Part shown: positions 1 through 7,774 of the stretch, piece after piece
Numbering within the stretch: position 1 is the stretch's first letter
How the letters are laid out: each line of letters opens with the position of its first letter
DNA from: Rhizorhabdus dicambivorans
Lineage (GTDB): Bacteria; Pseudomonadota; Alphaproteobacteria; Sphingomonadales; Sphingomonadaceae
Length of the DNA stretch: 64,000 nucleotides
Reading direction: 5' to 3'
NCBI RefSeq assembly: GCF_002355275.1
Contig: NZ_CP023449.1
Coordinates: forward strand, 62,001 to 126,000
Program-made: the position numbers and the translations under genes
Notes under the pieces: model-generated
Seen by the model: only the letters and a program-made list of their open reading frames with translations
What the model was told of the DNA's origin: nothing
Databases searched by the model: none

Positions 1-71
1 GCCAGCATCATCGCGTCGCGGGTCACACCGCTGGAGCGCAGATCGTGGATATAGATGATGATATGGCCCAT
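1..71 (-). CDS. Glycosyltransferase-like protein, N-terminal fragment (cut by window edge)
   Basis: A reverse-strand reading frame begins with ATG at 71 and runs off the left edge, giving about 23 residues that start MGHIIIYIHDLRSSGVTRDA. A beta-strand followed by a polar loop containing SSGV and then a helix (MMLA) is the usual N-terminal pattern of GT-B fold glycosyltransferases. It is divergent from the ATP-grasp gene that starts at 98, so both probably use one short intergenic region. The family call is an inference from very little sequence. Confidence 0.5.
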   Translation of the reverse strand, partial: MGHIIIYIHDLRSSGVTRDAMML

Positions 72-97
72 GCGTCCCGGTCCGACCCGAAAACGTC

Positions 98-1288
98 ATG
101 CTAGCGGCGATATATGACGATCCCGCGAGCGCGACGGGACCCGGCATGGCAGGCTATAACCGATTCTATCATCTGAAGAAGGCATGGCCGCTGTTCCCCG
201 GCATCGTCCGCCCGATCGCGGCGGCCTTCCTCGGGGATCATTATGCGCGGCGGCGGGCGCGGCGCGGCCGCTTACGCGCCGGGATCGACGCGCTGGTCGG
301 CCTCGGCTTCCATCTGTGGATCCCGCGCCGGGCCGCGCTGGTGCAGCGGCGCTTCGGCTATGACGAGAACTGGCGCCGCCGGGCGATCGCGATCGCGCGG
401 GCGCGCTTCGCCGATCCCAACGACATCGCGCTGTTCCGGATCGAGCAGGCCGAGCAGCTCGACCATTATATCCGCCGCTTCGAGGATGCCGCCATCAACA
501 AGCGGATCAACCCGCTGGGCTGGACCGGCGACTGCGCGCTGGCCGACAAGCGCCGCTTCGCCGAGCGTTGCCGGATCGCCTGCCTGCCTCATGCCGAGAC
601 GGTCGCGATGGTCGAGGCCGGCCAGGTCCACATCCTCGCCGATCCCGCCGACCGGCCGCTGATCGCCAAGCCCGCCGACGGCGAGGGCGGCGACGGCGTC
701 CGCATGCTGGGGTCGATCGCCGACGCGCCCACGCTGATGGCGCGGCTGCGCGGGATACGGCACCCGACCATCGTCCAGCCGCTGATCAGGGTTCATCCCG
801 AGCTGGCCGACATCGCGCTGGGCGCGCTGCCCACCGTGCGGATCGTGTCGATCCTGGACGAGGCGGGCCGGCCCGAGGTGGTGAGCGCCACCTTCCGCTG
901 CGCCTCCGACCCGCGCGCGCGGGTCGACAATATGAAGGCCGGCGGGCTGATCGTGCCGGTCGACCTGACCGACGGGCGTCTCGGCCTCGCCTGCTTCGGC
1001 TATGGCGGCCATGATCATGACATCCATCCCGCGACCGGCGCGCCGATCGCCGGACGGACCCTGCCCGGCTGGGCCGAGGCGATCACCCTCGTCACCGGAG
1101 CGCATTGCGCCGCCTTTGCCGATTATGCGCTGATCGGCTGGGACGTGGCGCTGACCGGGCAAGGCCCCGTGCTGATCGAGGGCAATGGCAAGCCCGGCGT
1201 GCTGATGCCGCAGCGCGCCGCCCGGCGCGGCCTGGGCGAAAGCTGCTACGGCGCGCTGCTCGCCCACCATCTCGCAACCAAATCGTAG
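98..1288 (+). CDS. Sugar-transfer-associated ATP-grasp domain protein
   Basis: A 396-residue protein that looks like the ATP-grasp family found beside glycosyltransferases in surface-polysaccharide loci. A basic, partly helical N-terminal region (about 1-150) precedes the ATP-grasp core. The core has a nucleotide-binding stretch AKPADGEGGDGVRML near residue 190, a second strand with IVQPLI near 225, and a C-terminal metal-binding segment GPVLIEGNGKPG near 356-367, in which the Glu and Asn fit the usual Mg-ATP ligands. ATP-grasp enzymes join a carboxylate to an amine or similar nucleophile; the substrate cannot be read here. The next two genes on the same strand encode another ATP-grasp protein and a nucleotidyltransferase, which suggests a joint role in making or decorating a cell-surface glycan. 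Confidence 0.75.
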   Translation: MLAAIYDDPASATGPGMAGYNRFYHLKKAWPLFPGIVRPIAAAFLGDHYARRRARRGRLRAGIDALVGLGFHLWIPRRAALVQRRFGYDENWRRRAIAIARARFADPNDIALFRIEQAEQLDHYIRRFEDAAINKRINPLGWTGDCALADKRRFAERCRIACLPHAETVAMVEAGQVHILADPADRPLIAKPADGEGGDGVRMLGSIADAPTLMARLRGIRHPTIVQPLIRVHPELADIALGALPTVRIVSILDEAGRPEVVSATFRCASDPRARVDNMKAGGLIVPVDLTDGRLGLACFGYGGHDHDIHPATGAPIAGRTLPGWAEAITLVTGAHCAAFADYALIGWDVALTGQGPVLIEGNGKPGVLMPQRAARRGLGESCYGALLAHHLATKS

Positions 1289-1375
1289 CCGTGCCGTCAC
1301 GCCGCCGCCCCATGCGGGTAACAAGCCCGGCCTAGACCCGTCGCGATCGGCGTACCGCCGGGCTGGAGACACGAC

Positions 1376-2404
1376 ATGACCCGCAACGCGGCGCCCCGCG
1401 CGCTTCCCGCGGCGACGAAGCGCGCCCTCAAGATCCTGTTCATCGCCAAGCATGTGCATTGGGAAGGCGGGCTGCACCCCAGCGACGGCACCCATGCCAC
1501 CTATCACCGCGAGATGCGCGCCGTGCTGGAGGGGATCGGCGTCGATCTCCAGCTGGCCGATAGCTATGAGGCGCTGTTCGCCGCCCCCGATGCCGACTTC
1601 GTCTTCCCGCTGCTCAACCGGGGCGGCTTCCTCAATTCGGAGATGCTGCTGCCGCTGCTGTGCGAGCGTTCGGGCATCCCCTATCTGGGGGCCAGCCCGA
1701 TCCTGCGCGGACTTTCCGACGACAAGCATCTTTCCAAGCGCGTCGCCGCCGCGCGCGGCCTGCCGACCGCGCCCTGGGCGATGTTCCGCCATGGCGTGCC
1801 GGCCGACCTGTCGATCGTCCCGCCGGCGCGCAAATGGGTGGTCAAGCCCAACGCATCATCGGCCAGCTGGGGGATCAGCGCCGCCCATGACCATGCCGAT
1901 ATCGCGGCTGCGGTGGGCAAGATCCACAAGGAGGGCCATGACGCGATCGTCGAGCCCTTCATCCCCGGCCATGACATCGAGGTGTGCGTCATCACCCTCG
2001 ACGGCGCGCCGTTCATCCTGCCGGTCCAGATGGTCGAGCAGCATGATCCGAACTATCTGCGCACCTATCTGGAGAAGCGGAACCTGGTCGACGGCCAGGC
2101 CTATGACATCCGCCCGCTGACCGACGAGCGCATCCTGCGCGAGGCCGAGCGCCAGTCGCTGGAGATGATGCGCGAGTTCCTGCCCTTCGACTATGGCCGC
2201 TTCGAGTATCGGCTGGACCACAGGACCGGCGAACTGAGCTTCATGGAGGTCAACCTCAACTGCAACCTCTGGTCGCGGAAGACGATCGCGATCGCGGCGG
2301 CGCAGCTCGGCTGGAGCCATGCCGAACTGATCGAGACGATCCTGACCGAGAGTCTCGCCCGCCAGGGCCTGCTCGCAAGGACCTATGACCGTGTCGCGGC
2401 ATGA
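1376..2404 (+). CDS. D-alanine-D-alanine-ligase-like ATP-grasp protein
   Basis: A 342-residue ATP-grasp ligase related to D-Ala-D-Ala ligase but outside the cell-wall cluster. Visible elements are an N-terminal Rossmann-like subdomain with FPLLNRGGF where Ddl carries its substrate-binding segment, GIPYLGASPILRGLSDDKHLSK (Ddl-like strand and helix leading to the ATP-grasp domain), the ATP-binding strand WVVKPNASSASWGIS near 158, FIPGHDIEVCVITLDG near 196, and the Mg ligands in FMEVNLNCNLWSR (Glu291, Asn293). It lies 87 bp after the first ATP-grasp gene and its end overlaps the next gene by 20 bp, so it is translationally linked to the nucleotidyltransferase. It probably forms an amide or peptide-like bond in a specialised metabolite or glycan; it is unlikely to be the essential Ddl. 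Confidence 0.8.
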   Translation: MTRNAAPRALPAATKRALKILFIAKHVHWEGGLHPSDGTHATYHREMRAVLEGIGVDLQLADSYEALFAAPDADFVFPLLNRGGFLNSEMLLPLLCERSGIPYLGASPILRGLSDDKHLSKRVAAARGLPTAPWAMFRHGVPADLSIVPPARKWVVKPNASSASWGISAAHDHADIAAAVGKIHKEGHDAIVEPFIPGHDIEVCVITLDGAPFILPVQMVEQHDPNYLRTYLEKRNLVDGQAYDIRPLTDERILREAERQSLEMMREFLPFDYGRFEYRLDHRTGELSFMEVNLNCNLWSRKTIAIAAAQLGWSHAELIETILTESLARQGLLARTYDRVAA

Positions 2405-3215
2405 CGGCGGCTTCACCGCGATCATCCTGGCGGCGCAGCGCGCGGGCCAAATCGATCCGCTCGCCGAGGCCGTGGGGCTCTCGCACAAATGCCTGGTGCC
2501 GATCGCGGGCGCTCCGCTGATCGCGCATGCCGCCGCCGCGCTGTCGGCGACGCCAGGCTGCCGCCGGCTGATCGTGGTGGTCGAGCCGGCGATGTTCATG
2601 GCCGTCCGCCAGGTGCTGCGCGACGGGCCGCCGCCGGTCGATTTCGTCGCGGCGGCGGACAATCTGGCAGACAGCGTGTTCGCGGCGGCCGACGGGATCG
2701 ATGGCCCGATGATCGTCACCACGGCCGACAATGTGCTGCTGACCTCCGGCGCGGTGGAGGCGATGCTCGCCGCGCTCGCGGGTGGCGCGGAGGTGGCGGT
2801 GGCGATGGCGAACAAGGCGTCGGTGCTGGCGGCGCATCCCGAGGGACAGCGCCGCTTCTACCGCTTCCGCGACGACGACTATTCGAACTGCAACCTCTAC
2901 GCCTTCGGCGGCGGCCCGGCGGTAAAGGCGGCCGAGGCCTTCCGCAGCGGCGGGCAGTTCGCGAAGAAGACGTCGCGCCTGATCGCGGCGGTCGGCCTGG
3001 TCAACGTGCTGCTGATGGCGATGGGGCGGCTTTCGCTGAAGGGCGCGCTGGCCCGGCTCGGCAAGCGGCTGGGGCTGCGGCTGGAGCCGGTGCTGCTGGC
3101 CGACGGCGCCCATGCGATCGACGTCGACAATGAACGCACCTATCGCTGCGCCGCGCTGCTGCTGGAGCGGCGCGAGGGGCTGGCGACCGATCAGGTCCAG
3201 GCGCGCGCTGCCTGA
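2385..3215 (+). CDS. MobA/GlmU-like NTP transferase domain protein
   Basis: A 276-residue GT-A-fold nucleotidyltransferase. The N terminus carries the pyrophosphorylase signature: AIILAAQRAG (residues 12-21) followed by HKCLVPIAGAPLIAHAAAAL, where the Lys and the PI.G.PLI stretch bind nucleotide and sugar phosphate. TTADNVLLT near 107 supplies the metal-binding Asp, and DVDNERTYR near the C terminus resembles the closing motif of the family. The usual LAAGxGxR loop is altered to LAAQRAG. It starts inside the end of the preceding ATP-grasp gene (ATGACCG at 2385). A role in activating a sugar or alditol phosphate for the same pathway is inferred; the substrate is unknown. Confidence 0.75.
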   Translation: MTVSRHDGGFTAIILAAQRAGQIDPLAEAVGLSHKCLVPIAGAPLIAHAAAALSATPGCRRLIVVVEPAMFMAVRQVLRDGPPPVDFVAAADNLADSVFAAADGIDGPMIVTTADNVLLTSGAVEAMLAALAGGAEVAVAMANKASVLAAHPEGQRRFYRFRDDDYSNCNLYAFGGGPAVKAAEAFRSGGQFAKKTSRLIAAVGLVNVLLMAMGRLSLKGALARLGKRLGLRLEPVLLADGAHAIDVDNERTYRCAALLLERREGLATDQVQARAA

Positions 3216-3221
3216 ACCTGT

Positions 3222-3674
3222 TCAGGCCGGCTTCTTCCTGAGCAGTGCAGAGCGAAGGCACTGGCAGGTGATCTGGTCGCGCTGGTTGATCAGATGGTGC
3301 CGGAAGGTGACGATGCCCGCATCGGGGCGCGACTTCGACTCGCGCAGCTCGACGACTTCGGTGGTCGCGCGCATCGTGTCGCCGATGAACACCGGGTTCG
3401 GCATCACCAGCTTGTCATAGCCGAGATTGGCGACGAGCGTCCCGAGGGTGGTGTCGCCCACCGACAGGCCGACCATCAGCGCGAAGGTGAAGGTGCCGTT
3501 GACGAGGATCTGGCCGAACTCGCTCGCCTTCGCCGCCTCCACGTCGATGTGGAGCGGCTGCGGATTGTGCGTCATCGTGGAGAAGAGCAGGTTGTCGGTC
3601 TCGGTGACCGTCCGCCTGATCTCATGCTCCATGCTGTCGCCGACCTGCCATTCGTCGAACCACCGACCCGCCAT
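3222..3674 (-). CDS. MaoC-family (R)-specific enoyl-CoA hydratase
   Basis: A 150-residue single hot-dog-fold protein. The catalytic motif is visible as DNLLFSTMTHNPQPLHIDVEAA near residues 27-48 (family pattern D...TGD.NP.H.D), with Asn37, Pro38 and His42 in the hydratase positions. The C-terminal half has the RATTEVVELRESKSRPDAGIV strand pattern typical of the family. It lies 87 bp downstream of a CitE-like lyase on the same strand. Such pairs act on branched C4-C5 dicarboxylyl-CoA compounds, for example mesaconyl- or itaconyl-CoA hydration followed by malyl/citramalyl-CoA cleavage. The substrate is therefore inferred from context only. Confidence 0.85.
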   Translation of the reverse strand: MAGRWFDEWQVGDSMEHEIRRTVTETDNLLFSTMTHNPQPLHIDVEAAKASEFGQILVNGTFTFALMVGLSVGDTTLGTLVANLGYDKLVMPNPVFIGDTMRATTEVVELRESKSRPDAGIVTFRHHLINQRDQITCQCLRSALLRKKPA

Positions 3675-3761
3675 CTTCCGCTCCTATCCGATATGCGGTG
3701 GGCTAGCCGATGCGCGGGGCGAGCGACAATCGAAAGATCGGCAGAAGCATATAGAGATTGT

Positions 3762-4607
3762 CTATGAACGGCCGCTCCGGGCAAGCAGCGCTTCGGCCTG
3801 CTTGAGATGGGGCCGGTCGATCATCTTGCCGTCGAGCTTCAGGGCGCCCGCGCCGGGATTGGCGGCGAACATGTCGACCACCGCGCGGGCGTGGGCGATC
3901 TCCTCCTCGCTGGGGGTGAAACCGGCGTTGATGATCGCGACCTGGGCGGGGTGGATCGCCATCATGCCGGTGAAGCCGTCGCGCCGGCCGCGCGCGACAT
4001 AGGCGGCGAGGCCATCGGTATCGGCGATGTTCGGATAGACCGTCTCGATCGCGGCGGTGCCGGCCGCGTGCGCGGCGAACAGCACGAGCGAACGGACCGT
4101 TTCATAGGGCGCGGTATAGCTGCCGTCAGGATTGCGGGCGGTGGCCGCGCCGATCGCGGCGGGCAGATCCTCGGCGCCCCAGGTCAGGCCGGCGAGCTGG
4201 CCTCCCACCTCCCCATAGCTGCCCAGCGCGAACACCGCGGCGGGCACCTCGCTGGCGATCGGCAGCACCGGGGGCAGCGGGCCGCCCGCCATGTCGGCAA
4301 GCTGGCGCAGGGAAACGGCACCCAGGGCCTTGGGCAGCATGATCCCGTCGGGCCGGGCGCCGAGCACCGCGTCCAGATCGGCGCGGACATGCTCCGAATC
4401 GAGCGGGTTGATCCGCACGAAACAGGGGACCTCGCCGCGATCGGTCAGCCAGGCCGCGACCGCGGCACGCGCCGCCGGCTTGTTCTCCGGCGCCACCGAA
4501 TCCTCCAGGTCGAGGATCAGCGCGTCGGCGCCGCTGGCGGCGGCCTTGGGGAAACGTTCCGGCCGGTCGCCGGGAACGAACAGGAAGGATTTGAGCGAGA
4601 TCGTCAT
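3762..4607 (-). CDS. HpcH/HpaI aldolase / CitE-like CoA-ester lyase
   Basis: A 281-residue TIM-barrel lyase of the citrate-lyase-beta type. Key segments are SFLFVPGDRPERFPKA (N terminus; the Arg contacts the acyl carboxylate), ADALILDLEDSVAPENK (Mg-binding Glu/Asp), VRINPLDS, GIMLPKA, and LTWGAEDLPAAIGA for the second metal ligand. These match malyl-CoA, beta-methylmalyl-CoA or citramalyl-CoA lyases. The start MTISLKSF at 4607 is preferred because the conserved sequence begins there; an in-frame ATG at 4643 would add 12 unconserved residues. It is followed by the MaoC gene, probably as one unit. Confidence 0.85.
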   Translation of the reverse strand: MTISLKSFLFVPGDRPERFPKAAASGADALILDLEDSVAPENKPAARAAVAAWLTDRGEVPCFVRINPLDSEHVRADLDAVLGARPDGIMLPKALGAVSLRQLADMAGGPLPPVLPIASEVPAAVFALGSYGEVGGQLAGLTWGAEDLPAAIGAATARNPDGSYTAPYETVRSLVLFAAHAAGTAAIETVYPNIADTDGLAAYVARGRRDGFTGMMAIHPAQVAIINAGFTPSEEEIAHARAVVDMFAANPGAGALKLDGKMIDRPHLKQAEALLARSGRS

Positions 4608-4664
4608 GGCCGACGCCATTGCGCGCACCGCGCGCCATGGCAAGCATCAATTCGGAGCAAGGTG

Positions 4665-4970
4665 TCAGCGCGGGGCGGGCAGGACCAGCACGGGATCGAG
4701 ATAACGGCCCTCGGGCGGACCGGCGAGAACGGCCATGACCGGCGCGAAGGCCTCCTTGCCAAGCGCGGCGCCGGCGGCCTTATGGTCGTCGACCGAGGCC
4801 CAGTGCTCGACGAAGATGAAGGTCGCGGGATCGGCGGGATCGGCGAACAGCTCGACCTTCTCGCATCCGGCGAGGGGCGCGACGAGGCCCGCGAGGTCGG
4901 TCAGCACCGCCTTCAGCTCGTCCCCGCGTCCTGCGGCGGCCTGCATGCGATAATGGCGAAGCACGGTCAT
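4665..4970 (-). CDS. Antibiotic-biosynthesis-monooxygenase (ABM) domain protein
   Basis: A 101-residue dimeric alpha-beta-barrel protein. The start at 4970 is favoured over an upstream in-frame ATG because a strong Shine-Dalgarno (AGGAGGG) sits about 6 bases before it. Typical elements are the first strand TVLRHYRMQAAAG, the helix DELKAVLTDLAGLV, and VEHWASVDDHKAAGAALG, the W.....H segment seen in YgiN-type quinol monooxygenases and related small oxygenases. Members act on quinones, haem or aromatic substrates, or are simple binding proteins; nothing here decides which. It is upstream of the CitE-like gene on the same strand. Confidence 0.8.
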   Translation of the reverse strand: MTVLRHYRMQAAAGRGDELKAVLTDLAGLVAPLAGCEKVELFADPADPATFIFVEHWASVDDHKAAGAALGKEAFAPVMAVLAGPPEGRYLDPVLVLPAPR

Positions 4971-5128
4971 CTTTCCCTCCTGTCGGTCGAGCTTGAGTAG
5001 GCGGCGCACATCGCCCCTGCAAGCCAGCGGCTATCCGGCGATTCCACGGAAAAGGGCGGAACTGCGGCCGGCTGCGCAACCCTGTCCGCCGCTCTTCGTT
5101 CTGCTTCCATCACACTGAGGAGAGAAAG

Positions 5129-5611
5129 ATGCCCGTCGATACGCACGCGCTGAAGCAGCATATGTGGGACAAGCTGACCCAGAGCCCCTTCATGATGGTG
5201 GGCCTGCACGAGCCGCACATGCATTCGGCGCCGCTGACCGCGCAGCTCGACAAGGATCAGGTGGACACCATCTGGTTCTTCGTCGCCCGCGACAACCGGC
5301 TGACCAGCGGCGGCCCGGCGATGGCGCAGTTCATGTCCAAGGGACATGACTATTTCGCCTGCCTTTCGGGCACGATCAGCGTCAGCAACGACCGGGCGAT
5401 GATCGACAAGCTGTGGTCGCGTGCGGTGGAAGCCTGGTTCCCCGGAGGCAAGGACGATCCGGACCTGACGCTGATCCGCTTCGACATCGACGATGCCGAA
5501 TTGTGGGAGGCCGACATGAGCCTGACCGGCAAGCTGAAACTGCTGTTCGGCGGCCGCATCCGCGCCGATGAGGAAGGTTCGCACGCGCGGGTTTCCGACA
5601 CGATCGTCTGA
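5129..5611 (+). CDS. Pyridoxamine 5'-phosphate oxidase-like general stress protein
   Basis: A 160-residue split-barrel flavin-binding protein of the general-stress-protein-26 type. The barrel is seen in FMMVGLHEPHMHSAPLTAQLD (strands 1-2), IWFFVARDNRL and DYFACLSGTISVSNDRAMIDKLW, where the last stretch matches the conserved G....V.D...I..LW pattern. The C-terminal part, DLTLIRFDIDDAELWE, completes the fold. A good ribosome-binding site (GAGGAGAGAAAG) precedes the ATG. These proteins bind FMN/FAD and are often induced by stress. A related but shorter paralogue lies at 48452. Confidence 0.85.
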   Translation: MPVDTHALKQHMWDKLTQSPFMMVGLHEPHMHSAPLTAQLDKDQVDTIWFFVARDNRLTSGGPAMAQFMSKGHDYFACLSGTISVSNDRAMIDKLWSRAVEAWFPGGKDDPDLTLIRFDIDDAELWEADMSLTGKLKLLFGGRIRADEEGSHARVSDTIV

Positions 5612-5651
5612 CCGCTTCTTGCCAAGGGCCGGGCAGTGCTAGCAAGGCGCC

Positions 5652-6596
5652 ATGGATGCCGAATCCCTGCGCCTCGACCCGGCCCTGCTCGCCCTTCCCT
5701 GGAGCGGCGAGCCCCAGCTCGCCGGCATCGTCAACCTCGATGCGGCGGGCGACGCCCCGGAAACGCTGATCGCGCCGCCCTTCCCGCTGATCGGCGTCGG
5801 GGATCCCGCCCATCCGCTGGCGCGGCAGGTGGATGCCGTCATCGAAGCGCCGGTGACGCTGGACGGCGTGCTGCGCAACATGGCCGCCCGCCCCAGGACG
5901 GCGGCAGTGGTCGTGAAATTGCTGTGCGGTATTGAGGGCCTCCCGTTCGAGCGCGCGCTGGCGTGGGAATCGATGGCCTTCGCGATGCTGCAGGGCAGTG
6001 CCGAACATGCCGCATGGCTGGCGCGACAATCCGCCGGCGAGGCGATGCCCGCCGGCCGGATTGACGTGCGGCGCGAGGGCGAGCGTCTGGAGCTACGGAT
6101 CGACCGGCCCGAAGCGCGCAACGCAATAGACCGGGAGATGCGCGACGCGCTGTTCGAAGCCTTCACCCTGGCGGCGCTGGACCCCGGCATCCGCCATATC
6201 CGCCTGACCGGGGCGGGCGACAGCTTTTCGATGGGTGCGGACCTGGCCGAGTTCGGCACGACCCGCGATCCTGCCACCGCCCACCTGATCCGCGCCGCCA
6301 CCCTGCCCGCCCATATGATCGCGCGCTGCGCCGATCGGCTGGAGGCCCATGTCCAGGGCGCCTGCGTCGGATCGGGGCTGGAGATGGCCGCCTATGCCCG
6401 GCGCCTGACCGCCAGCGCCGATGCCTGGTTCCAGCTGCCCGAGCTGGCAATGGGGATCTTGCCCGGCGCAGGCGGCTGCGTCTCGCTCAGCCGCCGTATC
6501 GGCCGCCAGCGCACCGCGCTGCTGATCCTGTCCGGCAAGCGCATCAACGCCCGAACGGCGCTGGGCTGGGGGCTGGTGGACGACGTGGTGGGGTAG
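5652..6596 (+). CDS. Enoyl-CoA hydratase/isomerase-family protein with rearranged architecture
   Basis: A 314-residue crotonase-related protein. Residues about 137-314 are a normal crotonase N-terminal core: LELRIDRPEARNAID, then SFSMGADLAEFG (first oxyanion-hole strand), VQGACVGSGLEMAAYA (second oxyanion-hole loop), LPELAMGILPGAGG and the end of the core at GLVDDVV, where the protein stops. The C-terminal helical segment that normally follows is missing, but residues about 95-125 (GLPFERALAWESMAF, GSAEHAAWLARQ) look just like that segment, placed in front instead of behind. A circular permutation is therefore likely. The acidic catalytic residue at the second position, usual in hydratases, cannot be assigned confidently, so the reaction is open. 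Confidence 0.7.
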   Translation: MDAESLRLDPALLALPWSGEPQLAGIVNLDAAGDAPETLIAPPFPLIGVGDPAHPLARQVDAVIEAPVTLDGVLRNMAARPRTAAVVVKLLCGIEGLPFERALAWESMAFAMLQGSAEHAAWLARQSAGEAMPAGRIDVRREGERLELRIDRPEARNAIDREMRDALFEAFTLAALDPGIRHIRLTGAGDSFSMGADLAEFGTTRDPATAHLIRAATLPAHMIARCADRLEAHVQGACVGSGLEMAAYARRLTASADAWFQLPELAMGILPGAGGCVSLSRRIGRQRTALLILSGKRINARTALGWGLVDDVVG

Positions 6597-6619
6597 CCGA
6601 CGCTCTCCCGGACGGGTGG

Positions 6620-6640
6620 ATGCTGAAACAAGTCCAGCAT
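6620..6640. repeat. Short inverted repeat in intergenic gap
   Basis: ATGCTG (6620-6625) and CAGCAT (6635-6640) can pair, and the surrounding text resembles a dispersed intergenic repeat. A second weak pair, TTGGCG at 6651 and CGCCAA at 6675, follows. Both lie between the convergent ends of the crotonase gene and the oxidoreductase operon and could form RNA hairpins at the ends of both transcripts, although no T-run follows. Confidence 0.4.
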
Positions 6641-6718
6641 GACGACGAAATTGGCGCTTCCTTTCACCTTCGGACGCCAACTGATGACACACCCAAGTTC
6701 AGGGGTTGACGGCTCCGG

Positions 6719-7774
6719 TCAGCGCAGCGCCGCGTTGACCTTGTCCAGCGCGGCCGCCGACGGCACCAGTTCGGCGTCGGACAGCGCGTTCAGCGGCTTC
6801 TTCACCGTGCCGAGCGCGTCGTGCAGGTCCTCCGCCTCGGGATCGACATAGAGCAGGCCGGTGACGATCTCACCGGCGGCGTGCGCCTGCTGGAGATAGT
6901 TGATCGCGCCGACATGGTCGGTCGGGTCGTAATCCTCGGCGATCTTGCGCAGCAGCAGGGTCGAGCCGTCATGCTGGGTCACTTCGGTCAGCGATCCCGG
7001 CTCATAGCTTGCCTTGATCGCCATCCGCGCCATCAGCACGTCGAGCTTGTTCACCGCCTCATTATGCTCGCGCACCCAGTCGAAGCTCTTGGTCGAGCCC
7101 TTGTGGTTGTTGAAGGCGATGCAGGGGCTGAGTACATCGATGAAGGCGGCGCCCTTGTGGGTCAGCGCCGCCTTGATCAGCGGCACCAGCTGGTCCTTGT
7201 CGCCCGAGAAGCTGCGCGCGACGAAGGTGGCGCCGAGCTGGAGCGCGAGGGCGACCAGATCGATGCCGCTATCCGAGTTGACGACGCCCTTTTTGGACTT
7301 GCTGCCCTTGTCGGCGGTGGCCGAGAACTGGCCCTTGGTGAGGCCGTAGACCCCGTTATTCTCGACGATATAGGCCATGTTGACGCCACGCCGCATCGCA
7401 TGGGCGAACTGGCCGAGGCCGATCGAGGCGCTGTCGCCATCGCCCGACACGCCGAGATAGATCAGGTCGCGATTGGCCAGGTTGGCGCCAGTCAGCACCG
7501 ACGGCATGCGGCCATGGACGGTGTTGAAGCCGTGGCTCGCCCCCAGGAAATAATCGGGGGTCTTGGAGGAGCAGCCGATGCCGGAAAGCTTGGCCAGGCG
7601 ATGCGGCTCCAGATCGATCTCGAAACAGGCCTGGACGACCGCGGCGCTGATCGAATCATGGCCGCAGCCCGCGCAGAGCGTCGAGACCTTCCCCTCATAA
7701 TCGCGGCGGGTGAAGCCCAGCGCATTGGTGCGCAGCGAGGGATGGTGGAATTCGGGCTTGGCTATGTAGGTCAT
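6719..7774 (-). CDS. korB: 2-oxoacid:ferredoxin oxidoreductase, beta subunit
   Basis: A 351-residue thiamine-diphosphate-binding subunit. LCAGCGHDSISAA near residue 34 carries the Cys pair that helps hold an iron-sulfur cluster. The ThDP/Mg motif is SGDGDSASIGLGQFAHAMRRG ... VENNGVYGLTKGQFSAT (GDGD followed about 30 residues later by NN, then GLTKGQ, which is diagnostic of 2-oxoacid ferredoxin oxidoreductases). Its start overlaps the stop of the alpha-subunit gene by four bases (ATGA at 7771-7774). The complex decarboxylates a 2-oxoacid to acyl-CoA and reduces a low-potential acceptor. 2-Oxoglutarate is the usual substrate of this subfamily, but the sequence alone does not prove it. Confidence 0.9.
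   Translation of the reverse strand: MTYIAKPEFHHPSLRTNALGFTRRDYEGKVSTLCAGCGHDSISAAVVQACFEIDLEPHRLAKLSGIGCSSKTPDYFLGASHGFNTVHGRMPSVLTGANLANRDLIYLGVSGDGDSASIGLGQFAHAMRRGVNMAYIVENNGVYGLTKGQFSATADKGSKSKKGVVNSDSGIDLVALALQLGATFVARSFSGDKDQLVPLIKAALTHKGAAFIDVLSPCIAFNNHKGSTKSFDWVREHNEAVNKLDVLMARMAIKASYEPGSLTEVTQHDGSTLLLRKIAEDYDPTDHVGAINYLQQAHAAGEIVTGLLYVDPEAEDLHDALGTVKKPLNALSDAELVPSAAALDKVNAALR

Noticed and set aside
272-1792. Long open frame on the minus strand, about 500 codons
   Set aside because: It is antisense to two ATP-grasp genes with clear motifs; high GC leaves such frames open by chance. Its sequence is low-complexity Arg/Gly/Gln.
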